Source: Tetraselmis striata (lineage: Eukaryota; Chlorophyta; Chlorodendrophyceae; Chlorodendrales; Chlorodendraceae). From it: 64,000 bases of DNA. The stretch's first letter is position 1; the number at the start of each line of letters is the position of its first letter. The notes below the pieces were generated by a model. It made no database searches. It had not been told where the DNA came from and was given only the letters and a program-made list of their open reading frames with translations. The position numbers and the translations under genes are program-made. The DNA is taken from assembly GCA_006384855.1 (NCBI GenBank), contig VCJN01002488.1, forward strand, positions 82,615 to 146,614, given 5' to 3'. Below are positions 1 to 12,498 of this stretch, piece after piece.

Positions 1-3000
1 GTGGCCCCAAACATCCTCTGCCCACAGGTAAGCCGCCGCAGCTTGCGTTGCGGGCGCCAGGATGTGCCACGCCTCTCTTGCATGCCCTGTTGCGTCCACC
101 GATTGCTCTGCCTAGGAGAATATGTGATGCATCGGTATGGGGATTGGCGCCGCCGATACATCTTGGCTGACCCACTACATTGTCATCCCTGCAGGAACTG
201 TCTCCGCACCTCAACCAGTGGTTGCAGCGGCCGTGCAACACGCAGGCATGCCCGCAATATGGGTGGCTGGTGGGGCCCTGGGAGCCCTGCTCCAGCACAG
301 GCAGCTTTCCCGAGTGCCCCATGGCAGCCGCAGCACAGAGCGGCGCCGCCGTTGCGTATCTCCGCCGCGAGGTGTCTTGTGTGGACCAATACGGCTCACC
401 TGGAGCAGCCATGCAGTGCCGCCGTCTGTCATCCCCACCCGAGGCGATCACGCCCGTACAGGTGCAGTCCGGCCCACTGTCATCGATTCCACACGTTTAT
501 TCATTGTGTCGCTGTGGTACTTCACGCGATACAGAGTAACTAGCGTATACACATTAGTTGTAATCCTCACTAGCGCGCAGCTGGCAAAAAGTACAAGGTG
601 CTGCCTGGCCGTGTTCTGCCCCTTTTCAGCGTTTTCCCCTGTTTCTATTCGATTATGGTATTATTTAACTTTCATTTTTTAAATATTGATACAGTTCCAT
701 CGTAACAGACTGTTTGGACGCGATGCAAAGAATTATGCAATCCTGCATGTCTGCAATATATCCTACCCGGTAGTAACAAGATACTATACTTTATGCTACC
801 TGATACAACCTGCACAGACTAACAAATACCAGGAGTAGGAGTACTCTTGTGAATTACGGAAGCGCGAGTACTCGTACTGCCTCCTGCTATTACTGCCTGC
901 ATAGAATCGCGTTCCAAGTGTAGTACAAGTAACGTCATCTTATCCCTCATGCATCTGTGCGCATTCCTGTTTCTCAATATAGTTTCAAACAATGCTTCAC
1001 TACTAACGTATAAATACTTTTCCTTTGTAAATGGGCAATACAAACTCAAATAATGTGCTTAGGACTATATATCCGAAATTGATTTGCAACACACCTGAAA
1101 TGCATCTGTCAGTTTTCTTTCAAGAATGTCCAATTTATCAACACATTTTCTAGTTTTTCTACTCTATTCTATTCGAATCTAATCTAACTGCCAAATACGG
1201 ACAGACTGGTTAATAGCTTGCGGATGAGGTACCAAAACCGATGCCAATGCTTCCTGGTATTGCACAGCTGTGTATAGCATGATGGCCGTTTTGCAATAGT
1301 GCAATAACTGCGATGTCGAATGGTGATGTTTAGGAACGCTGCGAGGTGAGATCCTGATTGCATTCCTGTCCTGTATCCCGACATGCAGAGTGCGGGGATT
1401 TGCGAGATACCCAGCATTGGAGACTGCGCTGGGCATGGTTCATGCCAGAATGGTGCCTGCGCCTGCGAGGATGGCTGGTGGGGCCTCGGCTGCCAGAGCG
1501 CCACCGAGTGCACCGGCGCGGCGCAGCTAGTCAGCGCTCGCGGGGAGTGCTGCGGCGTCGGCGCTTCCGTGGATGCACGGGGCGACTGCTGCGAGTCCGG
1601 CGTGCTGGACCGGCGCGGCGCGTGCTGCGCGAGCGGCTCCCTGGACGCGTGCGGGGAGTGCGGCGGTATGGCGGCGGTGGTGGACGCGCGGGGCGGCTGC
1701 TGCGCCGGCCTGCTGGACGCCAAGGGAGAGTGCTGCCGAGGAGAGGACCTTGACGAGTGCGGAGTGTGCCAAGGGGACGGGTCCAGCTGCGGCACCACCG
1801 CGGAAGTCACAATTCTGATGACGCGCCAGTTTTCAGAGTGGAACGACGTCCTCCAATATGCGGGCAAGTTCCTCCTAGAGAGGCTGTCCGACTTCAGCAT
1901 CACCGGAGAGATGCTGAGCATTGTCAACGTGGACGTGCTGCTCCCCGGCCAGGCCGACGACGACGGCGGCTCGGAGCCGCAGGTTACAGTCATGGCATCG
2001 CTGTCCCCCAGCACGATCGATGTGCTGGGCACAAGCCTGCCAGATGCGGCCGAGCTAGCGGGGCAGACGCTGGAGCTGCGGATTCGCTTTTCGGTGCACG
2101 CTGCCCCTGCCGAGAGGCGGCAGCGCGGGCGCGGGATGCCGCCGCGCATCCCGAGCGTGTCGGAGCTGTACCGCGCATTTCTGCGGCCAGGAGAGCAGCC
2201 CGCGCAGCGCGGCGACGAGCTGCAGGTCCTCCAGGTACGCCGCCGCCGTCACTGCTGGCTGGGCGTATAGATACCGTACTGTCGCCGCACCGGTACAGTT
2301 TTTTCGCGGTTGATCAGTAGATAAACATACGGATTTATCAGGATTGGATCCACCGGTCGAAGCGACTACTAATCCCGCTTATTCTGCTTGTAGTCGCAAT
2401 AGTAGTACTTTTCTAAATGACGACCCCCTAGTTTGCCCCATATGTATCCCGCACGACAACCCACCGTGCCAGGAGGCCCTTTCTACAAGCAGCCGCCCTC
2501 ATTGTTGGAGGAGACACGGGCCCTCCTTTGCTGTGGCCTTTCAGGTTAAGCTGTATCTGACGCTATTATATCCGATTTGGTGCAAGGTACTTCTTTGGGA
2601 GGTTTGGTTCCACTGTTTGTCACTGTATATACTCGTATATTGATATGCTTTCAACTTATTATAGCGCTCACTCATCGATGCTCATGATGTATTTCAGCTG
2701 GGTGTACTTAGCATCGCTTTTGGTCCTGCTGTAATTAGAACTGAAGCCAGATGTGTATGGTTGCAATGCTGAGGCGCTTTGCAGCACCTTTCTACCTGGT
2801 ACCTGTAAAACCATATTAGTCCATGAATTGCGATGTAATAACCATTGAACCCTCCAGCCAGTAATGATTAAAACCTTTGGATATAGCGCCATGTTTCGAC
2901 AAATCCACTTTACGTCGTTTGTGGAACACCGCTTGGATTTAAAACATCATTACACGGCTTTCTTATCAAACACACACCATAGTGGGCATTTGAAGGATAT

Positions 3001-5356
3001 GACGATGATTTGATCGGGGCGGCATATCTACTGGTGACACTGCTCCCGACTATGTGGCACCACTTTTCACTGCCAACGGAGGGTGCTAACATTTCGGTGC
3101 TGTCGATGCTGCGCCGAGTAGGTGGGCAGTGCGTCTCGGGAGAGCACGTGCGGCAACGGGTGGTGCGAGTGGGGGGAGCAGTCGCGCGCAGGACAGCCGG
3201 CCAACATCTCGTTCTGCCCATCGGACTGCGTGGTCGAGATGCTGGCCTGCCCGCTGGGAGCGAGCGATCTGACCTGCAGCGGTGTTGGAGTCTGCGTGCC
3301 GGCGACTGCCTCATGCGACTGCTTCACGGGCTACGCCGGCGCCGACTGCTCGCAATGCGCAACGGGTTTCTTCCCGAATGGCGACCGCTGCCTGCCGGCT
3401 GCCGCCTTCGATGGTTCGGCAATGCCCCCGGTCGAGGCCGCACCCTCATCAGCCCTGAGCAGTCGCTCGCAGTGGATCATATTCGGCGTGTGCCTCGGCG
3501 TGCTCATCCTAATCGCCACAGCCGTTGCGGCGCTTTTCCTCGCGCGCTTGCTCCGACTTCCGACGCAGTCACGCGCACCGCAACAGCCGCCGGTGATGCC
3601 TCAGGACCAAGGGCGGGAAATTCGGTCGCAGCCCCAGCTCAAAGTCAGGACACCTCCTGCACGCGGCGGCGGGATTTCGTTCAGCGACCGCGTGCGCTCC
3701 CCCGGCACGATTCTTTCCATGGCTAGCGTCCCCTGTGGGCGCAGCGACGCCGTCAGCCCGTCGGCGCTGGAGGCCGGTGTCCGCCCCGCCAGCGCCCCGT
3801 CGTCACCGCCACACGCCGCATTCTCACAGCCACCACGCGCAGAAGCCCGCATCAGGGCCGACATCCGCAGCGTTGGGTCACGAGGGGCGCACCACCCCGT
3901 TGCTCCAACGAGCGCGGCCAATGCGGAATTGCCGAAAAATGCTGCATTTGCAAAGGGAGAGCGCGAGGCAGCCTGTCCGCATGCCGTCGGCACAAAGGGG
4001 GTGTTGAATTCACCCCACCAGCGCAACGCTGACGGGCAGGCAGTGGAGTCGGACGGTAGTGCCCGAGATGCCATCTCGTGTGCAGGAAGCGCTGCTGTGA
4101 GCCCTCAGATTCCGGCGGCTCATTGCACGGCCGAGCGACCCCATCCAACCAACGCATGCATGAGCACCCCACGGCAAGTCACATCTAGCCATGTCATGAA
4201 GAAGCGATCAGGAGTGTCTAGCACCCTACAGAGACAGGACGACGAAGTGGCTGACGCGCCGCCCCGTACCTCCTCCATTGCGGACGCCGCATCGGAGGTG
4301 CCCTTCCAGCCTGCCTCCTCGGCCAGCGAGGAGCACGAGGTTTCCGGCCCGCCGAGCATGGCCAGTGTCTGGGCTAGGCTCCGGGGACTAGGAGGTGCCT
4401 CCGCGCCCTCGAATGGGCCTCCTGAGGCTCAGAGCCACCCGCAAGGCATCGCCTCTGCGCCGAGTCCTGCGGGGGCTTCCAACCGCACCGGAGCCTGCGC
4501 GTCATCGACGCCGCAGAATAAGCTCCCGCCTACCTCTCCAGATGTTGTCGCCATTCACGAGCAGCACGCGGCGCTGCAGAGGATCAAGACAGAGTTGCTA
4601 CTGCGGCAACACATGGAGAAGCTCGAGGCTTCACTGACGCCCGTCAGGGGGGGAGGCAGGCGTGGCGATTCTTCCCAGATGCGCTCAGCGAAAGATGCTC
4701 TGGCGAGCTCCTTCTGGATGATCCCGCCGGAGTCGACCGCTTCGCAGCCGCATGCTGATGACGATACCGGGGCACAACGCCAGCGCGAGTCGAATGTGGC
4801 ATCGGACGTGCCGAGCATTGTGATCGATCCGATCGACCGACCCATAGCTGCGGAGCCGGCACAGGCGGCAGCCGCGCCGCCCGAGCGAGACGGCGTCGAG
4901 TCTGTCGAGACAACCGTCGGAGCGCGGCAACCGTCGTCGCAGCCCATGACTTCCGTCGGCCTGATGCCCCGCCTGCAGCAGATATATGCCTCCTTTTCTC
5001 GGCCGAGAGCCACCGATGGCCGGAGGGGAAAGTCCCCGGCAGAGCCATCATCGAGTGTTCCCCCTGTGGCTGGAGAAGGGCGTCCTCCGCCGGCCTCAAG
5101 TCAGCCCCCCGCACCGCTCAACTACTTCGCCACCACCGCCACGGCGGTGTGGCGCGGCGGGCGCGTCCCGCCCCAGTCCTCAGCTGGCCTGATCGACGTC
5201 GGCGCCGCTGCTGCTCGCGGTCGCCAGCAGCAGGGGCGGTCCTCCCAGCCTTATCACCACCACCATCAGCAGCCTGCGGCGCGCGGTGTCGTGCATGCTG
5301 AGCGCGCATCGCCCTCCCCCGCTGGACGGGGCACACCCGACGGGAGGCACAAGTGA
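1..5356 (+). CDS. Type-I membrane protein with TSP1, EGF-like and Cys-repeat ectodomain (5' end missing)
   Basis: Spliced gene entering from the left. Proposed exons are 1-27, 195-461, 1389-2234 and 3122-5356. All junctions fall in phase 0 with GT donors and AG acceptors (CAG/GTAAGC at 27, CAG/GTACGC at 2234, TAG/GTG at 3121), giving about 1,125 codons. Exon 2 encodes a thrombospondin-type-1-like segment (GWLVGPWEPCSS, then VSCVDQYGSPG). Exon 3 starts with an EGF-like module (GHGSCQNGACACEDGWWGLGC region), then repeats of GxCCxxGxLDxxGxCC ending in CGVCQGDGSSC, then about 150 residues without a recognised domain. Exon 4 has more Cys-rich EGF-like sequence (CDCFTGYAGADC). A single hydrophobic membrane segment (WIIFGVCLGVLILIATAVAA) follows near 3475-3535. 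The last 600 residues are a Ser/Pro/Ala-rich cytosolic tail ending at TGA 5354. The modules suggest adhesion or cell-surface recognition; the specific role is unknown. The donor at 461 (GTGCAG) is weak. Confidence 0.72.
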
Positions 5357-6215
5357 CCCCTACTCAAGGCACTTATCTCCTTCATGCAGTCAGCCAGGCC
5401 GCCAGTAAAGGAATAGCGCTCTAGTCCTTAGCCATCTCAAGCCCCGTCCAGCCATCATCCATCATCTGCTCAGAGCATGATGAACGTGGCTGCACATCAC
5501 CCTCAGGGCAGAGCCCTTTCACACCGTGCTGCTGCGCATGCTGTGTGGAAGAGTGCGGAGCCTGGGGGCAGTGCTCTGTAGGAATGAAAACCAGCGTGCA
5601 CGCATCCTTTGCTCACTGCCTTAGAGGTTGACATCCCTGTGTGGCCACCAGGTCCTGGACAAAATCACCGCATCAGACATGTACATAGCATTGCGCACGC
5701 AGCGTGCGTGCAGTCGGTTCAATCCTGGCGCTGAAGGACTTGCTGCATCACCCTGCCAGCTGCGCTTTTTTTGTACATCGGAATTCATCCGCTGAATGGA
5801 TTGATAATCTAAATGGGGCTTCTGCACCTGTGTATGCCGATAGCTACCCGTCACTACCCGTGCTGTGATAACGCTTACGTGTCATCACGGGCGGCAGCAG
5901 GCGCCCGACCAGCAGGCGGACCACCGAGAGCAGTACAGCAGGTGAGCCGCGAATGAACATGCTGCCTCAGCAAGGAGTACGGGGGAGATGAAAAATCGGA
6001 TAAATACGTCTATGTACTCCCAACATGGGCGACAGCGTGTTGTCTGGCTGCGTGAGGTGAGGTGGATCATAGACACTGCAGCGGGTTACACGATGCGCCA
6101 GCCCCAACCACTGGGACATTGTCTGCCCTCGCATCGTCTCCTCAAATATTGGGTTGCATGTGCTGCGCAGCTCGTGCCATGACACCGTCAAGCAATCCCA
6201 ATGGACTAGCGGCTG
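5357..6215. other. Intergenic, no gene recognised
   Basis: This stretch follows the membrane-protein stop codon. The longest open frames are below 80 codons, lack domain similarity and look like chance frames. I see no RNA gene or repeat here. Confidence 0.5.
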
Positions 6216-6545
6216 GGGAGCGAGCCCTTTATATTAATTATATATAAATATAATATATTCATAAATATATGTGTATACATAATATATACATATTATACAC
6301 ATACACATATATACATACATATGTATGTATGTATATATATCATGTGTTATATATATATATATATTTTATTTATATATATGTAATCTACACATGTTGATAA
6401 TATATCTGATATATAAATGGAAATATATACAGCATACACACATATATATACATTAATTATAATTATACATTATATATTTATGTATATATATGTTGTATTA
6501 TTTTACATATGTATATGTTGTACATATATATGTATATATTGCCCA
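6216..6545. repeat. AT-rich simple-sequence block (TATA/TACATA)
   Basis: About 330 bases almost entirely of TA, ATAC and TATG runs (for example tatatatata near 6352, and acatatatac motifs). Composition changes sharply at both edges against GC-rich surroundings. The open frame through it (IYIYI-type residues) is a composition artefact. Confidence 0.85.
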
Positions 6546-7729
6546 GCTACTGATTGCTGCATGGCATTGTTGCACGAAATCCGTGCGCGGGAGATGTGGA
6601 CACAGGCATTGCTTGGCAATCACAGACACACGCACATGATGTCAGAAGGCATAGTATACCATGCGGATATCGACGTTCCCGTGCGATGCAGAATCAGGCT
6701 GCCAGTCCTCACCGCCGAGGCAGTGTTGTCTCCAGGGAACCTTGCCACCTCCTAGCATGCCTACATTAGGCCTGCGGTGAAACATCACCCGAGGTGGATG
6801 GTTCTGCACGGTGTGCAATTATTATAAGGCGTTGGCGTTCTCAAGCAACGCATGTGGCTGTCCACTTGTTAGCCAGTGGACGAAAACCCCGGCGGTGCGG
6901 CTTGCCTCCGCTGTCTGCGTGAGTATTAGTCCTCGAGGACTTCCTGCGATGCCCCTTTGAAGGTTTAGAGCGACCACTGGCGTTGGCATGGGGGAGCAAG
7001 TCCTAGCTAGGTTCTGCCCTCCACATGCCCAGCTGACAGATTGGCAATGTTGCATGACACACCATTCGACATCATCCTCGAGCACCTGCGGGTGCTGATG
7101 CTGCCAGGTTTGATGCCATGGCCCAATGAGTTTTATCCGTCATCCCTCCTGTGAGAACCATGCCGACCTTCCCCGCCTCACCCAATATGACTCAACAGCC
7201 AAATAGCGCAACCACTTCAATGTCACATCACGTTGCAAGATCTCTGGGCCGCGGTGCAGCAGTGTGCGCCGCCCACACGCACATGCGGCCCAGCATTCAT
7301 GGAGCGACCTGCCAGGAGGCGCGCATACGATGTGGGATGAGTGCGCTCAGCGGGCATATTTACATGGCGCACTCCACTACAAGCAGCGTGGTCATGGCGT
7401 GTTTCTGATGGGCGAAACAACCAAGCGATTCTACCACCAACAGCTGGATACCACATCAACACCGCTATCAAATGAAGCCCGGGAGGCCGCCACACATCCT
7501 CATTCCAGGTTTCTACCGTGCACTATGTACACACTGTCTACGTGATGGGGGGAGGCTGCATGCTACATGGTGGATGGGCGGGGCAACAGCCGCGAAATGT
7601 ACTCTCGCGGCGACCCATAAAGTGGCGAGGTCTTCGGCAATGGGGTTCCTTGAGGGGGCTTGGCACAGTACTTGAGCATGTTCCATTCTCTCAGCTTCAA
7701 AGAGAGCAGTCGAAGGAGGCGAGCGCCGC
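6546..7729. other. Intergenic, downstream of the FAS1 gene
   Basis: No supported coding region. Open frames of 60-110 codons occur on both strands without recognisable motifs. It includes the 3' flank of the minus-strand FAS1 gene, whose stop codon lies at 7730. Confidence 0.4.
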
Positions 7730-9531
7730 TTAGGGGGCAGCAGCAGCGCCGCCGCCAAAGCCGGGGAAGCCGGGGAAGCCCGCGGCGGGGCCACCAGCAT
7801 CGGCGCCGCCAAAGCCAGGGAAGCCGCCGGCGCCGCCAGCACCAGCACCGCCGAAGCCAGGGAAGCCGCCGGCGCCACCGGCACCAGCACCACCAAAGCC
7901 AGGGAAGCCCCCCGCACCGCCACCGCCGGCTCCGGTGGTACCAAGGAAGCCGGTGAAGCCAGTACCTGGCGCGGCGCCGCCGGCGCCAGCCCCGGCGCCG
8001 CCCGCAGCTCCTGCTCCAGGGGCGGCGCCAGCGAAGATGCCGCCAGCGGGGCCGCCAGCTCCGGCTCCAGCGGCGCCGGTGCCGGCGCCGGCGCCGCCAG
8101 CGCCAGGGAAGCCAGGGAAGCCAGCACCATCGGCGCCGGGGAAGGTGAAGCCGGCGCCAGCGCCATCGGCGCCGCCGGCAGCGCCCGGAAAGCCACCGCC
8201 CCCGAAGAAGTCGGGGAAGACAGGTGCGCCGCCACCGCCGGCGCCACCGCCCTCGCCGAAGGGGAAGAAGGCCGGGAGGCCGCCATCTCCGCCGGCGCCG
8301 CCGGGGAGGAAGGCCGCGAAGGGGCCGAACAGCCCAGCGAGGGGGCTTTCGGGCTCGGGCGGAGGCGCGGTGAGCCGGTCGGGGAGGTCAGCCGCAATGC
8401 CCTGTGGCCGCAGCACGTTGTCGATGACAAACACCTGCGCGGGCTGCAATTGGATGAAGAAAGAGCGCGTTAGTCTCCATGTTATAATCGGCAAAACTTA
8501 AACAATTCAGCTTATCAATTAAATATTGGTCGACGAAGTAACAGTAAGATTCGGATTACTGACGGCGTAATCTTATGGATACAACGAATTTGATTACAGT
8601 GCAGAGAACAATTATAGCAAGCATCAGGTGGGGCCGAGACGACGTCGCTGGCCGCGTTGTCAAACGTCTTGAGCGACTTGCGTACCGGGCAGACGTCTGC
8701 GATGGACAGGTCGACGATGTCAGCCTCGGAGCTGTTGCTGGCCGAAACGGTGGTGACGCCGTTGCGGGTGCGGAGTTCCAGGCGGCTGCCGAAGTCGAGG
8801 GTGGGCACGCGCAGTTCGCGGGCGATGACGTTGGAGGGCAGAGGCACTGGGATGATGTGGAGCTGTAGGATGCGCCTCAGCAGGAGGGGCTCCCGCAGGA
8901 GTCGCTCGGCCGTTGTATTCAGCGCGTTCAGAGTCCTGTTGAAGGCCTGTCATGCAGAGGGATCGGCGACAAGAGTGTAAGTCGACCGGAAAAGAAAATG
9001 TGTATCGAGTGCAACCATTGGCAGTCTGAAGGGTAGCAATTGCTTGCGAGGCCGCGTTTCGCATTTACTAATACACAGCAAGTTGACATGCGTCCGCCAA
9101 GGTATATTGCGGCTTGAAACGACGGCAAGGTGGCACGGAGAATGCCGCTGCGAGGGACTCACCGCATCTGTGGGCGCCAGGAACGAGATGGTAAGGTCTT
9201 TCTCGTTGAGGGTATCGGTCATACCCGCGGCGACCAGAGCGGCGCGAAGCGTGCTCAGGAAGTCGTACGACTGGAGAGCCGTCGCGATGGAGCGGCACTG
9301 TCGGCGATTAGGGGGTGGGGCTCCCGGGCCGGCACCCGGCGGCGGCGTGGAAGGCGGGCCAGAGGGGGCGCCATTCCCGTTGGTCGCCTGCCCGTTTGTC
9401 GCCGGCTCGATAGACTGACCGTCGCCGTTGGTGCTAGTCTGATTCTGTCCCTGAGCATGACTCGAGATGGGGCATGCCAGCAATAGGCAGCCCGCTAGTA
9501 GAAGGCACGCCGCTTTCGTGGAATTCTTCAT
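7730..9531 (-). CDS. Secreted fasciclin (FAS1) domain protein with Gly/Ala/Phe-rich tail
   Basis: Three exons on the minus strand: 9531-9163, 8946-8686 and 8443-7730, all joined in phase 0 (donors GTGAGT and GTACGC, acceptors ACAG and GCAG), giving about 447 residues. The start at 9531 is chosen because a signal peptide follows at once (KNSTK, then AACLLLAGCLLLAC, then a likely cleavage after SSHA). A Gln/Asn/Gly/Pro linker leads to a FAS1 domain spread over all three exons: LAPTDA at the end of exon 1 joins AFNRTLNAL in exon 2; the H-box-like LHIIPVPLPSN follows; exon 3 gives VFVIDNVLRP, the usual FAS1 terminal strand. After it come about 210 residues of repeated GGFPGFGGAGAGGA-type sequence. 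FAS1 proteins act in cell adhesion or extracellular matrix; this one is probably a secreted wall/matrix protein. No membrane segment is seen after the signal peptide. Confidence 0.85.
7735..8200 (-). repeat. In-frame Gly-rich coding minisatellite of the FAS1 tail
   Basis: GC-rich repeats (units around ccagggaagccgccggcgcc) encode GGFPGFGGAGAG-like peptides on the minus strand. The repeat keeps several frames open, which produces long Ala/Pro-rich shadow ORFs on both strands. Confidence 0.8.
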
Positions 9532-12498
9532 CTCGTGTGCACGACGTGAGGAAGCGGGAGCCCGTCCAGTGGGTGGATCGGCACCTGTAGACATATAGAA
9601 CACGGTTGGTCGATAGCAACGGGTCCACTGATTTTTGTTTCGACCCTGGGCGACGTGACTCCGGAAGACCAGCGCCGAGAGAAGGTGTAAGAAAAGGACG
9701 ACATAAATTTTAATGTGGTCTTTTAATGTCGAGATCAGCGCAGCAGTTTCTATAATTGCGACGAACCCCCCCCCCCCCCCCCTTCCCGGGAACTCGTCAT
9801 ATGTGAAGATACCCGCAATACTGTCGATGCAGCCCAACGTCGAGGCAGGTCATCCGGCGGGGAAATGATACTGTCGCTCGGTGGCTATCAAACTAGAATC
9901 ACAAGATGATTCGGCTGCCTCTCACGTGTGCACCAGCCACCATACCCGACCCAGCAGCGATCGTATCGACCCATGCACTAGGCATGGCACAAGAATTACT
10001 GTTCCAAGCTATTTACTGTGGCAGTGGCAGGGTACATGGACTCCAGGGGAAGCGAGACGGCATGAAACTGGAGAAACAGATAACCCTAGGTATCTGATTA
10101 AATTGTGCCAGCTGCGGGCTAGTCGTCTCAGCCATCGCGCCTATCGAAAGGACAAATTCTACAGTGGGTGCGATCAGAATTGTCAGATTATTCAAGTGTT
10201 TTTAGAGGTTGCACAACGTGCGGGAAGTGTTGGATATCTGCGCCAGCGGGTCATCCGACGGAAGGCCGAAGGTGGGGCGGGGGCCAAGTTCCGTTGCCGA
10301 CTTCCGCACCTGCAGCAACGATTCGGACTAAGATCTCGCGTTCCGGTTTTTTGTCGCGGTATCGAGGATGACCGGCAGCTCGTGCAGGCGGCGGTGGACG
10401 AACGTCGGCGAAATATGCGAGTGGCACTCTCCCAGCGACAAGGATATCCTATTTATTTCTCGTAGCAGTGGCAGTGCGCCGAGAACTGGCGCCTACCTAG
10501 TCATCTATACATGCCAATACTTGCCGGTACAGCTTCAGCGTTCGCCCCTTCATCCAGCAGTTCAGGCGCGGCGTTTCAAGTTCTGGCAGCAAATCATGGC
10601 ATGTGTCCTTATTAGTAATCCTATATTTCATGTATTGTTTGCCAGAACCGAAATCGTTCTTAGGACCACCTCACTGAGAGCGATAACATAGAACGCTAAG
10701 TTTGTGCCCAGATGATATGCGTTTAAAAAACATTGGAAGTCGCACTCCCCTGTTGACATATATAATAGAATCGCTTTACCGATGCGTCGCGAGCCTGTCG
10801 GTAAGACGTTAAGCTAGCACACAATTTGATGTCGGTCCAATTCCATACGATCAAACTCACTTATTGGCATCAACTTAAGGATCGTATACACACGCAGCAT
10901 GTTTATATCGTTTCGCAACTGCCATTCCAAGAAAGTGTCGCACGCCTAATAGCGACGAAAAATTCCAGCCGTATTTACCATCTCTGTCCCGTACTGCCAT
11001 CCGTACACTCCTAGCTGCAGCACGTGTCGGGACAGTGTGGATTACGAGCACGCGCCACATGTGACTGCTATGCGGCTCAGAACGGTTGTTGTCCGGGCTG
11101 ATCCGCACGCCTGTCAAGCTCCTTCAAACCGGGCGCTTCTCTGCGCTGCTGGATCGGATCTCAGCAGTATAGAGGATAGCAACTAAGACAAACCCATGGT
11201 GGGTATAGTCACTTTACCCGTAACTAGGACATGTGTTGCGGAAAGATTATACTAGCATTTAGAAATATCGATACAAAGAACTCTGAAATAATACTTCAGA
11301 ACTTTTAATAGCTGCAAGGCATATGACTTCAAAAGTCGTGTTTATTTCGAAACGCCTGTCGACTGTAACCTCTCATCGTTATCCCCCAATACTCTTAAAT
11401 TCTGTCCCTGGGGTGAGTCCAAGACATAATGGAAATGAGTTGGATGAGTGGCCATATCTTTGCATGCGCTACGATGTAAGATGCAAGCAGGGCATTAGGC
11501 AGCAATGTCAAGGGCTCCTTTGTTCACGCTAAACACAATCTATACATAACAGGGCAGACCGCACCCTGCCTGTTGACCGTCTGGGCTTGCCTTGACCAAC
11601 GTACTACGACGGGTATTACCATAGGAAGCACTGCATGCAAAGTCATGGTAAGGGAGCCATCCTGAAGGGAGCCATAGTTGCGTGTGAATCAAAATTGTGC
11701 ATGATGGATTCCGGTTATTTTGAGATGATGTAATTACGTCATGCGGAATAGCTAACTAAGAGTGTATAGCAGTAGCACAAAGTTATGGTATGTTGGTGGC
11801 ACGACATAACTATGGCTTAGCTATGAGCATAGTCATAGTCCCATAACTACGTATGCCATAATTGCATTGAAATGGGTGTTATGGTTTGGTGTGTCAGGCA
11901 CTGAAATGGTCGGCAGATGACAGCACCGAGCGCTTTTTGTGGTTCAGTGTACAATTCACATACACAAGCAAAAACGTTGCCCTAGAGGAATACCACTTGG
12001 TGGCGCAGTGCAACTCACGCCGAAATTGATTTCTGGCTTGGTACTTAGTCCTGAACTGTATATTGCTGCACAGAACGGAGGGAGGCAGTGGGAGGGCACG
12101 CCCTCCTTGCATGTGGCGCAGGCGGCTACCGCCTGATTGAACGGCATGTTTGGTAGTGGCCTGTGGGCCAGGGCCACACTGGTTTTCTGCAGATGAAGGA
12201 CGAGGCAAGAGAAGATCAAGACCAAGAAATAGGAAAAATATAGTTACAATGATTAGTTACATGGATTCGTGAATGGCAGGTGGATCCGTGAGGAAACCCA
12301 ACCGCCTGGAGCAGACCTGGGGCTGTGCCCGAGCTGTCTAGAAATGAGTTGCGTTTGCTGGAAACTAGGGGGGGCAGCCGGGGCTGTTCCTCACAACAGC
12401 CAGTTTTTCAGCATCTGTATCCATCAGCGTCACAAGTCACCCGCCTGAATCTGCGCCCTTGCCTCCGTACACGAGCCCGCAGCCATCTGCACTGCACC
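9532..12498. other. Intergenic, no gene recognised
   Basis: About 3 kb upstream of the FAS1 gene. It holds a C homopolymer near 9767-9782 and a stretch at 11640-11890 rich in short repeats of the ataactatgg type. Open frames are short and without recognised motifs. FAS1 promoter elements may lie in 9532-9800 but I cannot point to one. Confidence 0.4.

Noticed and set aside
1184..2149. 321-codon minus-strand frame opposite the EGF/Cys-repeat exon
   Set aside because: Ser/Pro/Arg-rich antisense shadow of a GC-rich exon with clear domains on the plus strand.
3601..5114. Several minus-strand frames opposite the cytosolic-tail exon
   Set aside because: No domains, and they overlap a single long plus-strand exon with consistent composition.
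7513..8501. Long Ala/Pro-rich frames on both strands over the FAS1 tail (7513-8430 minus, 7935-8501 plus)
   Set aside because: They are alternate readings of the Gly-rich coding repeat; only the frame encoding VFVIDNVLRP joins the FAS1 exons in phase.
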